From JBALVT01 sp045110675 (GTDB taxonomy: Bacteria; Pseudomonadota; Gammaproteobacteria; Pseudomonadales; Halieaceae), in assembly GCA_045110675.1 (NCBI GenBank), contig JBGCGJ010000011.1:96369-160368 (forward strand): a stretch of 64,000 bases of DNA, given 5' to 3'. Below, in pieces: positions 47,467-55,489 of the stretch (its first letter is position 1; each line of letters starts with the position of its first letter). Made by a program: the position numbers and the translations under genes. Below the pieces are notes generated by a model that was given only the letters and a program-made list of their open reading frames with translations, searched no databases and was not told the DNA's origin.

Positions 47467-48153
47467 CTAGGCATCGACGCTTATTCTCAAGCCGGCGGCA
47501 ATGGCAAAGGGAGCGAGTGCAATCGCCATGCACAACATTGCTCCCAAAATCGCCAGGTACGGCCCCGCAGCGACGTCGTTCACAGCGCCAGCCACAGCTG
47601 CACTACCGAAAATCAACACAGGCACATAGAGAGGTAAAATTAACAGCGATATTAACATACCGCCGCGTTTCAAACCCACAGTTAGGGAAGCCCCAATGCA
47701 ACCGATCAAGCTGAGAATGGCCGTTCCGAGCATCAAGCTAAGCACCAACACCCCTATTGCCTGAACAGGCAGGTTTAGCATTAGTGCAAACACCGGGGAA
47801 ACCAGTGCCAGTAAAAAGCCGGTGATTAACCAGTGTGCCAAACAGTAAGCGAACACTGAAAAATACAGCGGCTGCGGGGAAAGTAGCAGTTGCTCGAGAC
47901 TACCGTCTTCAAAATCGCCCCGAAATACGACGTCGGAAGTTAATAAATTAGAAAGCAACGCGACAATCCACAGAATTCCGGGCGCAAATTTTGCCAACGC
48001 TGCAGGCTCAGGCCCCAGTCCCAGTGGAAAAAGGGATACGACCATGACAAAAAACAAAAGCGGGTTGCCAATTTCAATCGGCCTTCTGACGGCTAGAACC
48101 AGCTGCCGTTTCAACAAACGACGGCAAAACTTCACACTTCCGGGATGACTCAC
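47467..48153 (-). CDS. ccmB: heme exporter protein CcmB
   Basis: 228 residues, six transmembrane helices, with a conserved FRGDFEDGSLEQLLLSP segment characteristic of CcmB. It forms the membrane part of the CcmAB ABC complex, whose ATPase activity releases holo-CcmE from CcmCD. It overlaps ccmA by 4 bases. Confidence 0.95.
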   Translation of the reverse strand: MSHPGSVKFCRRLLKRQLVLAVRRPIEIGNPLLFFVMVVSLFPLGLGPEPAALAKFAPGILWIVALLSNLLTSDVVFRGDFEDGSLEQLLLSPQPLYFSVFAYCLAHWLITGFLLALVSPVFALMLNLPVQAIGVLVLSLMLGTAILSLIGCIGASLTVGLKRGGMLISLLILPLYVPVLIFGSAAVAGAVNDVAAGPYLAILGAMLCMAIALAPFAIAAGLRISVDA

Positions 48154-48767
48154 GCCGCGAGCCCTCCGGTTAATGACAGTCTGTGAACAGGAATCTCTAC
48201 CGAGAGCGCTTGGTGAGACGTGAGTATCACCGCACCGCCACCATTCACATGATCTACGACAAGGTTCTCAAGGGCTGTAATTCCGTCGGCATCTATAGCC
48301 GCAAAGGGCTCGTCCAAAAGCCACAGTGGGCTGCCCGACAGATACAACCTCGCGAGATTAACCCTACGATGCTGCCCGGCAGAGAGACTGTGGGCAGGCA
48401 AATCCTCGTAACCGTAGAGCCCGACCTGGGCGAGCGCATGTTCGATTTGCTTATTCGTCCGCTCGCCCTCACCGTCCACATGCCAGGCCAGGTTTTCTCG
48501 AGGACTAAGCAATCCCTTTACCGCTGCCTGATGCCCCAAATACATTAGCCCAACCGATTTTTCCACCGTACCGTCGAAACCGTATCGCGATAAGCCGGCA
48601 AGAATTCGCAGCAAACTGGTTTTGCCCGCTCCGTTTGCACCCTCCAACTGAATGAGCTGTCCCGCGCCGACTTCAAACGAAAGGCCGTTGAACAGTTCGC
48701 GATCGCCTCGCTCAAGGCTCAGGTCATTGACTTTCAAAAAGGGACTCATGGGAGTCTCGATGGGCAT
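48150..48767 (-). CDS. ccmA: heme exporter ATP-binding protein CcmA
   Basis: 205 residues. Walker A is EGANGAGKTSLLR, signature LSAGQHRRVNLARL and Walker B LWLLDEPFAAID, all in compact CcmA form. The start could be six codons later at 48749, which has a slightly better ribosome binding site. It drives the CcmABCD complex with ATP. It lies 3 bases after the ttcA stop. Confidence 0.95.
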   Translation of the reverse strand: MPIETPMSPFLKVNDLSLERGDRELFNGLSFEVGAGQLIQLEGANGAGKTSLLRILAGLSRYGFDGTVEKSVGLMYLGHQAAVKGLLSPRENLAWHVDGEGERTNKQIEHALAQVGLYGYEDLPAHSLSAGQHRRVNLARLYLSGSPLWLLDEPFAAIDADGITALENLVVDHVNGGGAVILTSHQALSVEIPVHRLSLTGGLAA

Positions 48768-48770
48768 AGA

Positions 48771-49619
48771 CTAGAGATTTACAACGCTGATGCCGGGCAG
48801 ATTCAAATCGGTGTCGACTTCAGTCTGCAAAGAACCAAAATCAAACAGATTGGCATCGGCAAGTTGTGAAGGCGCTACATTCTTAATGCTGCGGAAGATC
48901 GATTCAGTTCGCCCGGGATATTCCTTTTCCCACGCCGCCAGCATGGCTTTAACCTGAACGCGCTGAAGATTCTCTTGGGAGCCACACAGATTGCAGGGAA
49001 TAATAGGATAGTGCTGGAATTCCGAAAACTTCTGAAGATCGGTCTCTTTGCAGTACGACATGGGCCGGATAACCACATTTTTCTTATCATCGCTAAGCAG
49101 TTTCGGCGGCATAGCCTTAAGTTTGCCATTAAAAAACATATTCAAAAACAGGGTTTCTACGATGTCGTCTCTATGGTGACCGAGGGCAATTTTGGTCGCA
49201 CCAATTTCCTCGGCAAAACCGTACAGGCTACCGCGGCGTAAGCGGGAGCATAAGCCACAGGTGGTCTTACCCTCAGGAACCAATTCTCGAACAATACTGT
49301 AAGTGTCTTTTTCAAGAATATAAAAGGGGATTTCCAGTTTGGTGAGATACTCTGGCAAGACTTCCTCGGGAAACCCGGGCTGCTTCTGATCCATATTCAC
49401 CGCGATTAACTCAAAATCGATGGGAGCGCTGTCGCGTAGGTTGATTAAAATATCCAGCATCCCATAGGAATCTTTGCCACCGGAGATGCACACCATAATG
49501 CGATCACCCTCCTCGATCATGTTGTAATCGGCGATAGCATTGCCAACATTGCGACGCAGGCGCTTGCGCAGCTTGTTGTATTCCAATTTGTCTTTCCGAT
49601 CCAGATCCAACACGGGCAT
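48771..49619 (-). CDS. ttcA: tRNA 2-thiocytidine(32) synthetase TtcA
   Basis: 282 residues from ATG 49619, preceded by AGGA; an ATG ten codons upstream lacks a ribosome binding site. The PP-loop CISGGKDSYGM adenylates the target cytidine, and the Fe-S ligands are in TTCGLCSRLRRG and PCNLCGSQ. It thiolates C32 of certain tRNAs and needs an oxygen-sensitive 4Fe-4S cluster. It stands directly before ccmA and diverges from mdh across 184 bases. Confidence 0.94.
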   Translation of the reverse strand: MPVLDLDRKDKLEYNKLRKRLRRNVGNAIADYNMIEEGDRIMVCISGGKDSYGMLDILINLRDSAPIDFELIAVNMDQKQPGFPEEVLPEYLTKLEIPFYILEKDTYSIVRELVPEGKTTCGLCSRLRRGSLYGFAEEIGATKIALGHHRDDIVETLFLNMFFNGKLKAMPPKLLSDDKKNVVIRPMSYCKETDLQKFSEFQHYPIIPCNLCGSQENLQRVQVKAMLAAWEKEYPGRTESIFRSIKNVAPSQLADANLFDFGSLQTEVDTDLNLPGISVVNL

Positions 49620-49803
49620 TGTTTGATGAGTCCTTGATTTGGCGAGCATTTTACGCGTCTGGCCGAGCCCTCGTCTACCGCTGATAATGCCGCCGCTTCT
49701 GCTCGTTCAGCCCGCCTTCAGGTCGCTTGTGTTTTCAGCAATTTCCCACGACAATAAGCGCCCGAAAATATTGACCTACCAGACCCAAAAAGGAACCTTT
49801 GCA

Positions 49804-50784
49804 ATGAAACAAGCCGTTCGCGTAACTGTCACCGGTGCTGCCGGCCAAATTGGCTATGCACTCCTGTTTAGAATTGCCTCGGGCGCCATGCTGGGCGAAG
49901 ACCAGCCAGTCATACTGCAATTGCTGGACATTACACCTGCTCTGGAAGCGCTTGACGGTGTAAAAATGGAGCTTGAAGACTGCGCATTCCCACTTCTATC
50001 CGGCGTTGTCTGCACTGACGATCCCAATACCGGCTTCAAAGATGCCGATTATGCCTTGCTCGTTGGCGCAAGGCCCCGCGGCCCAGGTATGGAGCGCAAA
50101 GACTTACTGGAAGCCAATGCTGCCATATTCTCGGTTCAAGGCAAGGCGATCAACGAAAGCGCCAGCCGTGATATTAAGGTATTGGTTGTCGGTAACCCAG
50201 CCAACACCAACTCATTGATTACACAGCGCAACGCACCTGATATCGATCCTCGCAACTTCACCGCCATGACCCGGCTGGACCACAACCGCGCGATGACGCA
50301 ACTGGCTATCAAGACCGGCAAAACCGTCAACGATGTCAGCAATATGACCATCTGGGGCAACCACTCAGCTACGCAGTACCCCGATTTGTTTAATGCCAAA
50401 GTCGATGGTTCAGCGGCTATCAGCCTGATTGATCAGGACTGGTATGAGAGCGATTTCATCCCCACGGTACAGCAGCGAGGCGCGGCAATTATTAAAGCCC
50501 GCGGCGCTTCCTCGGCCGCTTCGGCCGCCAACGCAGCGATCGATCACATGCGCAGCTGGGCATTGGGCACTGAAGGTGATGACTGGGTATCCATGGGCGT
50601 CTATTCAGATGGCTCCTACGGAATCACCGAAGGCTTGATTTACTCATTCCCCTGCCGCTGCGCCAATGGAGATTGGGAAATCGTCCAAGGTGTTGAGGTC
50701 GGTGAATTCAGCCAGGCGAAGATGACAGCGACAGAAACAGAGCTCACAGAAGAGCGGGATGCGGTGCAACACCTACTTCCGTGA
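49804..50784 (+). CDS. mdh: malate dehydrogenase (NAD-dependent)
   Basis: 326 residues from ATG 49804 with AAGGAA at good spacing; the 55 open codons upstream overlap the ttcA 5' end and are non-coding. The NAD motif is VTVTGAAGQIGYALLFRIA, substrate arginines lie in ARPRGPGMERKD and RLDHNRAMTQ, and the catalytic His is in WGNHSATQYPD. It belongs to the cytosolic-type family (about 326 residues) rather than the E. coli 312-residue type, and completes the TCA cycle set in this window. Confidence 0.97.
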   Translation: MKQAVRVTVTGAAGQIGYALLFRIASGAMLGEDQPVILQLLDITPALEALDGVKMELEDCAFPLLSGVVCTDDPNTGFKDADYALLVGARPRGPGMERKDLLEANAAIFSVQGKAINESASRDIKVLVVGNPANTNSLITQRNAPDIDPRNFTAMTRLDHNRAMTQLAIKTGKTVNDVSNMTIWGNHSATQYPDLFNAKVDGSAAISLIDQDWYESDFIPTVQQRGAAIIKARGASSAASAANAAIDHMRSWALGTEGDDWVSMGVYSDGSYGITEGLIYSFPCRCANGDWEIVQGVEVGEFSQAKMTATETELTEERDAVQHLLP

Positions 50785-51386
50785 AGAACTACCACCACGG
50801 TAATTTGCGGGCGGAACTGCTCGACACCGCGCTCCAGCAGTTAGAAGAAACGGGAACAGAAGCACTCAGCTTGCGAGCACTGGCTCGCGAGGTGGGTGTT
50901 TCTCAAACCGCACCTTACCGTCACTTTTCCGATAAAAATCAGTTACTGGCCGCCCTGGCCACTCGTGGATATCAGAACCTGCTCGCCACACTTAGGGCAG
51001 CAGGTGAATCTGCGGGTGATTGCCCACGCGAAGGACTCGTCGCGTTCGCGCATGCCTATGTCGATTACGCCAGTACCCGCCCGGACCTGTTTAAGCTGAT
51101 GTTTGGACCGACACTACAGCCCACGCAGAAGTATCCTCAGTTGCACGACGCGATTCGCGAAACCTATGGTCTGGTGCAAGAGATTCTTCGTCGTGGAATC
51201 GAACGGGGAATCTTCAAAGATCAAGATATCGCTTATTTAGCGAATGCCGCCTGGGCCGGCATTCATGGATTGGCTATATTAAAAGTGGATACACCCCAAC
51301 TGTTCGAACGCCATATCGATTTGCGAAGGCAGGTTGATACAGGGGTTTTAACATTTATTGCCGGTATCAGCGCAAACGAAAACTAA
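50781..51386 (+). CDS. TetR/AcrR family transcriptional regulator
   Basis: 201 residues. It starts at GTG 50781, overlapping the mdh stop as GTGA. The N-terminal helix-turn-helix is LSLRALAREVGVSQTAPYRHF (residues 35 onward, quoted in part), and the C-terminal all-helical part contains WAGIHGLAILKVD, typical of the WHG-type ligand-binding domain. Translational coupling to mdh suggests shared expression. Its targets and ligand are unknown. Confidence 0.88.
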   Translation: MKNYHHGNLRAELLDTALQQLEETGTEALSLRALAREVGVSQTAPYRHFSDKNQLLAALATRGYQNLLATLRAAGESAGDCPREGLVAFAHAYVDYASTRPDLFKLMFGPTLQPTQKYPQLHDAIRETYGLVQEILRRGIERGIFKDQDIAYLANAAWAGIHGLAILKVDTPQLFERHIDLRRQVDTGVLTFIAGISANEN

Positions 51387-51589
51387 ACCCTGTTTTCATT
51401 TTGAGTTCCAATCGGCGCGGCTGTATCGCAGCACGTGCAAATTTACCCCCATTCCTTGTTAGTCGCACGTATCGGTGTATTATTGCTACACAAAAATATC
51501 AGTTGGCCATGCTGCGGCGCGTTCGTATCTTTCATCGAATCGGCAGCCACTGAGTATCGACCGCGCCTTTCTGCAGGAGATAATAAATA

Positions 51590-53029
51590 GTGCTTAGAAT
51601 AACATTAATGCTAACGACTCTACTGGTAACTGCGCTATCCGCGTTTGCCGCCCCCCCACCCGCACCGCAAGATGATCGTGTTTTCCCGCTCGGCGATTCT
51701 GGTCCTTTTGAAGCCACACCTCTGACCTCTATTTTAAAAGAAGGCATTGACAACGACGGGGCGATTTATCGCTATGAGGTACCACTGGACTGGAATGGCG
51801 ATCTCGTCATGTACGCGCATGGCTTTCGAGGGTGCTTCAGCGATGAAGGCGGACTCGTACCGCTAACCGTCAGCAATCCGCCACTTCGAGAGTACTATCT
51901 GGAGCGCGGCTATGCTTGGGCGGCATCCAGCTATTCCAAGAACTGCTACGACGTGAAAGCCGGCGTCGAGAGCACCAATCGCCTGGCGCGCATTTTCACC
52001 CGTGACGTCGAGGCGCCAAATCGCACACTGATCACCGGGTTTTCAATGGGCGGACATGTCACAGGCGCTGCCATTGAAATGTACCCCAATCAGCGCTGCC
52101 AGGATGGCGAAGCGGGTGATACCTGCCGCCGCCTGGCCGGGATTTTGGGTAAGCTTTCCGGCGGTGTTCTCTACGACGGTGCGGCACCGATGTGCGGTGT
52201 GATGGGCGACGTCGAGTTGTTTGAATATTTTGGTGATTTCTCGTTTGCCGCCGAGGCGCTCGCCTCGGAAGTAGACCCGCAGATTCAATCGCAATTTCCG
52301 CCCGCAGATGACTATCTCACAAACACCCTGCCGCTAGTGATTGACACCTTGTTTGATACCTTTCCCAATCAACTGACCCCTCAGGGTGAAAAGCTCAGGG
52401 ATCTAACGCGCCAGTTATCCGGTGGTGATCGGCCGATATTCGACGTGGCATTTCCTTTCTTCCAGGAATTGTTGTTTGGCTTTGCAGGTTCCGATGGCTC
52501 TGCTGACGGCGTTCTGTCCGGCAACGGCTACTACAATGATGAACGTGTCTATCAATTGGATGGCGACTCGGCGCTAAATGCCGACGAGCAGCTTCTGAAT
52601 GACAACATTCTTCGGATCAGCCGTGATCGCAGAGTCAATCGCTCAAAACCTCTGGTATTACAGCGAGTTCCAAAGCTTAGAGGCCGCATCAGTATCCCGG
52701 TAATATCGACTCACACTCTCGGTGATTTGTTTGTGCCGTTTTCTATGCAGCAAATTTATGCGCGGGACGTGGCTAGCCGAAATCGCTCCAACTACCTGGT
52801 TTCACGCGCCACTCGTGCCATTAGCCACTGCGAGTTTTCTCGCGAGGAGCTGGTTCGCACATTTGACGACCTGGTGTTGTGGGTAAACGACGGTGTAAAG
52901 CCAGTGGGTGACGACATTCTAGACCCCGAAGTGGTGGCTGACCCATTCTTCGGCTGTCAATTCACGGAAGGCCTTTCCGGCGTAACACCCGAAGCCCTGC
53001 GAAGCGCTACCTGCAGTCAAGCGCCTTAA
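51590..53029 (+). CDS. secreted alpha/beta hydrolase
   Basis: 479 residues starting at GTG 51590, with AGGAG ten bases upstream. A signal peptide (about 1-20, cut near AFAA-PPP) directs it to the periplasm or outside. The serine hydrolase triad is visible: Ser152 in TGFSMGGH, Asp in THTLGDLFVP and His in RAISHCEFSRE; oxyanion region MYAHGFRGC. Several cysteines suggest disulfides. The substrate is not recognisable; tannase or feruloyl-esterase-like activity is a loose guess. A terminator follows. Confidence 0.85.
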   Translation: MLRITLMLTTLLVTALSAFAAPPPAPQDDRVFPLGDSGPFEATPLTSILKEGIDNDGAIYRYEVPLDWNGDLVMYAHGFRGCFSDEGGLVPLTVSNPPLREYYLERGYAWAASSYSKNCYDVKAGVESTNRLARIFTRDVEAPNRTLITGFSMGGHVTGAAIEMYPNQRCQDGEAGDTCRRLAGILGKLSGGVLYDGAAPMCGVMGDVELFEYFGDFSFAAEALASEVDPQIQSQFPPADDYLTNTLPLVIDTLFDTFPNQLTPQGEKLRDLTRQLSGGDRPIFDVAFPFFQELLFGFAGSDGSADGVLSGNGYYNDERVYQLDGDSALNADEQLLNDNILRISRDRRVNRSKPLVLQRVPKLRGRISIPVISTHTLGDLFVPFSMQQIYARDVASRNRSNYLVSRATRAISHCEFSREELVRTFDDLVLWVNDGVKPVGDDILDPEVVADPFFGCQFTEGLSGVTPEALRSATCSQAP

Positions 53030-53052
53030 GCTTTAAAAATTGTAGAAGCGAA

Positions 53053-53092
53053 TATGCCCGCTTCCCTACAAAAGGGACGCGGGCATTTTTTT
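53053..53092 (+). terminator. rho-independent terminator after the secreted hydrolase
   Basis: A 13-base stem with one mismatch (ATGCCCGCTTCCC at 53054-53066 with GGGACGCGGGCAT at 53074-53086) and a 7-base loop, followed by a T run to 53092. It lies 24 bases after the stop codon. Confidence 0.92.
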
Positions 53093-53122
53093 GTCTGGCC
53101 TTTATGGAGGCGAACCGGAGTT

Positions 53123-53641
53123 CTACTTCGAGTCTTCGTCTAAGGAGAAATCTGCCAGTTTGTTCTTGGCGCCTGCAAGCGCCATGGCGGCACTTTTCTC
53201 TTTACTTTGAGCCAGCTGAAGTTGATCTAAGGCATCCTGATAGGCATTTGCTGCCGGGTGAAACATCGCCAGACCTTCTTCAGCATAATCCATTGGATCC
53301 TCACCACGCTCTTCGATTTCTTCGATAAAACGTTCTAGCGAAGCGATATCCTGCTCCGCTTCCTGCAGCAGTATCTCCGCGCTGCTGCGTTCGGCGACAA
53401 CTTCTTCCAGCGCAACTGTCAAATCATCGACGCGGCGCTGCAAGGTGATATCTTCGCTGATGTCTGATCTGGAAACAGAGAGTTTCCTGTCTAGCGCTGT
53501 TGCGGTTCCAACAGTCGCTACCCGCACAATGTCAGCGTTATCTGGTTCGCTATTCGGTTCGCTGATCGGTTCGCTCTTAAACAGTAACCAGCTCGCTGTA
53601 CCGACAACGAATAGAGATGCCGCTATTATTATCGGCTTCAC
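53123..53641 (-). CDS. membrane-anchored coiled-coil protein of unknown function
   Basis: 172 residues. An N-terminal transmembrane or signal-anchor helix (about 4-20) is followed by the short repeat SEPISEPNSEPDN, then a long acidic helical region (about 60-172) with heptad-like spacing of L, V and A, suggesting a coiled coil. No family was recognised. It sits between the hydrolase terminator and a DUF3617-like gene on the same strand. Composition and a normal start support a real gene. Confidence 0.6.
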   Translation of the reverse strand: MKPIIIAASLFVVGTASWLLFKSEPISEPNSEPDNADIVRVATVGTATALDRKLSVSRSDISEDITLQRRVDDLTVALEEVVAERSSAEILLQEAEQDIASLERFIEEIEERGEDPMDYAEEGLAMFHPAANAYQDALDQLQLAQSKEKSAAMALAGAKNKLADFSLDEDSK

Positions 53642-53687
53642 GATACCCCAGCTGTTCTACAACCGTTGGTATTAATAGAAAAGCATC

Positions 53688-53708
53688 TGTGTAGCAAGCT
53701 CCTACACA
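53688..53708 (-). terminator. possible weak terminator after the DUF3617-like gene
   Basis: A perfect 7-base inverted repeat TGTGTAG / CTACACA with a 7-base loop lies 12 bases beyond the stop at 53721. On the minus strand only a broken T run (GATGCTTTTC) follows, so the assignment is tentative. Confidence 0.35.
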
Positions 53709-53720
53709 TCATAAACCGCA

Positions 53721-54224
53721 CTATTTCAAATCCGCAGGACACTCAGCTGACTTCCACTGAGCCGTGGAAATGACTCTGTTTTCCCCCATCCCGGGTATCA
53801 TGCTGACCATGGTAGATTGATGCTGCTTGGAGTCGATCACCTGTGTATGCACCGTGGTTGGCATACCCGCACAGTTAATAGAACCCATAAATTCTGTGTC
53901 GCTGCTTTTGGTCACCTCGAACTTGCAGCCCGGACCATTGTCGCCGCCAAAGGACTCCTGAAGCATTTTCTCCATGTCGGCAAAAGATTCCTTAGTGACG
54001 CATTGTCTACCCACCTGAGAATCGATAGTGCCTTGCATCATTTGACGCATTTGCGCACGTTGCGCCTCAGGCACACTGGCCAGAAGGCTTTTCATCATTT
54101 CGCTTTCCTGGACTTCGGTGGTGGTTTCCCAATAGCCGAACTCGATATCCAGCGGTACTAAAGTTGTTTCCGCGGTGGCCGTGGTAGCGGCAACAATAAC
54201 AGCGAGAGCAATATAATTTTTCAT
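53721..54224 (-). CDS. DUF3617-like periplasmic protein
   Basis: 167 residues with a signal peptide (about 1-18, cut after ATTATA). The mature part has the DUF3617 pattern: FGYWETTTEV near the start, a conserved RQCVTKE, GCKFEVTKSSD, INCAG, and a C-terminal AQWKSAECP, with cysteines likely paired. The family is widespread in Proteobacteria and has no assigned function. It is followed on the same strand by the coiled-coil protein. Confidence 0.8.
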   Translation of the reverse strand: MKNYIALAVIVAATTATAETTLVPLDIEFGYWETTTEVQESEMMKSLLASVPEAQRAQMRQMMQGTIDSQVGRQCVTKESFADMEKMLQESFGGDNGPGCKFEVTKSSDTEFMGSINCAGMPTTVHTQVIDSKQHQSTMVSMIPGMGENRVISTAQWKSAECPADLK

Positions 54225-54595
54225 AATTCTGTGTCCTTACCAAGGTAGAGTGAATTCTTGCAGCGCACATTGTGATCTCAAGGAAGCTAAAAAGTGAGGC
54301 CTTCCTTGCCACTGATAAAACCAGCGAGCTCCATTTTGAATTATTCCTCGGATAACAACAAGCTGCTCCAGGGCAAGATAGCTGTCCACTGCAGAAGCCG
54401 TTGTATAGTCTAGGTAATGGCTAGGTATGCGCAAAAGCAATGAACCGGGCTTCGATCTTGTAGACAGGCATGGAAATATTCGCGCAGAAAAAGCGGAGCT
54501 ACACGCAAGAATAGTATTGGAAATGGATCTCAGTGCCCCTATGCTGTCACTGCCCAATCAGTTTGGCTTAATAAAATACGCCGGAGAGATACGAT
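54225..54595. other. 371-base region between the DUF3617-like gene and the SDR gene
   Basis: It holds divergent upstream sequences for both neighbours. One plus-strand frame of 63 codons (54427-54618, MRKSNEPGFDLVDRHG...) overlaps the SDR start by 23 bases. It has no recognised family and no clear ribosome binding site, so it is not called as a gene. Confidence 0.4.
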
Positions 54596-55432
54596 TTGAA
54601 AAACCATATGGAAGATAAAACAATCATTGTCACCGGTGCCGGTGGCGGATTTGGTTCTCTCGTGAGTCAGAAGGCTGCACAGATGGGCGCCAAAATTGTT
54701 TGCATGGACATCAATTCGGACTCCTCGGAAACTGTAGCCAAAGGAATTAGAGAATCCGGTGGCCAAGCACAGGCAGTCACAGCAGATGTAACAGATGCAG
54801 CACAAATGCGCGACGTAGCCGACGCTGCCATGGACGCTTTCGGCTCGATTGACGTGATGATTAACAACGCAGGTGTTATGCCGCTAGCGTTTATGAGCGA
54901 CCACCACGCTGCGCTGGAAAAGTGGCACCAATGCATCGACATCAATTTCAAGGGCGTGGTCAATGGGACAACAGCAGTCTACGACCAGATGATGGCGCAA
55001 GGTCGAGGGCACATAATCAATTTATCATCGATTTATGGAAATCATCCAGTCATAGGTTCGGCGGTGTACGGTGCTACCAAGGCGGCTGTGAATTTCTTCT
55101 CCGAGTCTTTGCGCGTTGAAGCTCGCGGTAACATCAAGGTAACTATCGTAAAACCCACCGCAGTAATGGCCACGGGTTTAGCCGCAGGCGTGGTTAACCC
55201 TATGGCCGCAGGTGGGAGCGTGGGACACAACATCGAAGAATTTGGTGCAGTGATAGGCGCCTATATTGAAGGTAAAAGCCCCGCCGAAGTGCACGACCCA
55301 AACAGCATGGCCTATCAAATAATGGATCCGGAGCACATAGCCGATTCCATTATCTATGTCATCAACCAGCCCTGGGGTGTCTCCATTGGCGACATTACCA
55401 TTCGCGCGTCTGGAGACCACTACATTCTGTAA
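54596..55432 (+). CDS. short-chain dehydrogenase/reductase
   Basis: 278 residues from TTG 54596, which has GGAG nine bases upstream; ATG 54608 is the alternative but is too far from it. Classical SDR signatures: cofactor loop TGAGGGFG (13-20), NNAG (90-93), catalytic Ser in INLSS (about 144) and Tyr158-Lys162 in VYGATKAA. An acidic residue after the second strand (MDIN) favours NAD(H). The substrate is unknown. It precedes the sensor kinase on the same strand after 57 bases. Confidence 0.88.
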   Translation: MKNHMEDKTIIVTGAGGGFGSLVSQKAAQMGAKIVCMDINSDSSETVAKGIRESGGQAQAVTADVTDAAQMRDVADAAMDAFGSIDVMINNAGVMPLAFMSDHHAALEKWHQCIDINFKGVVNGTTAVYDQMMAQGRGHIINLSSIYGNHPVIGSAVYGATKAAVNFFSESLRVEARGNIKVTIVKPTAVMATGLAAGVVNPMAAGGSVGHNIEEFGAVIGAYIEGKSPAEVHDPNSMAYQIMDPEHIADSIIYVINQPWGVSIGDITIRASGDHYIL

Positions 55433-55489
55433 ATTCTGTCTCAAGAGGCCTGGCGGCTTCGCTAAAAACAATAAGAAGAGCAAAACGAA

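Noticed and set aside
49639..49803. 55-codon N-terminal extension of mdh
   Set aside because: It overlaps the ttcA 5' end; the conserved protein begins at ATG 49804 with a good ribosome binding site.
54427..54618. 63-codon plus-strand frame before the SDR gene
   Set aside because: It overlaps the supported SDR start by 23 bases, has no clear ribosome binding site and no recognisable family; too weak to call.
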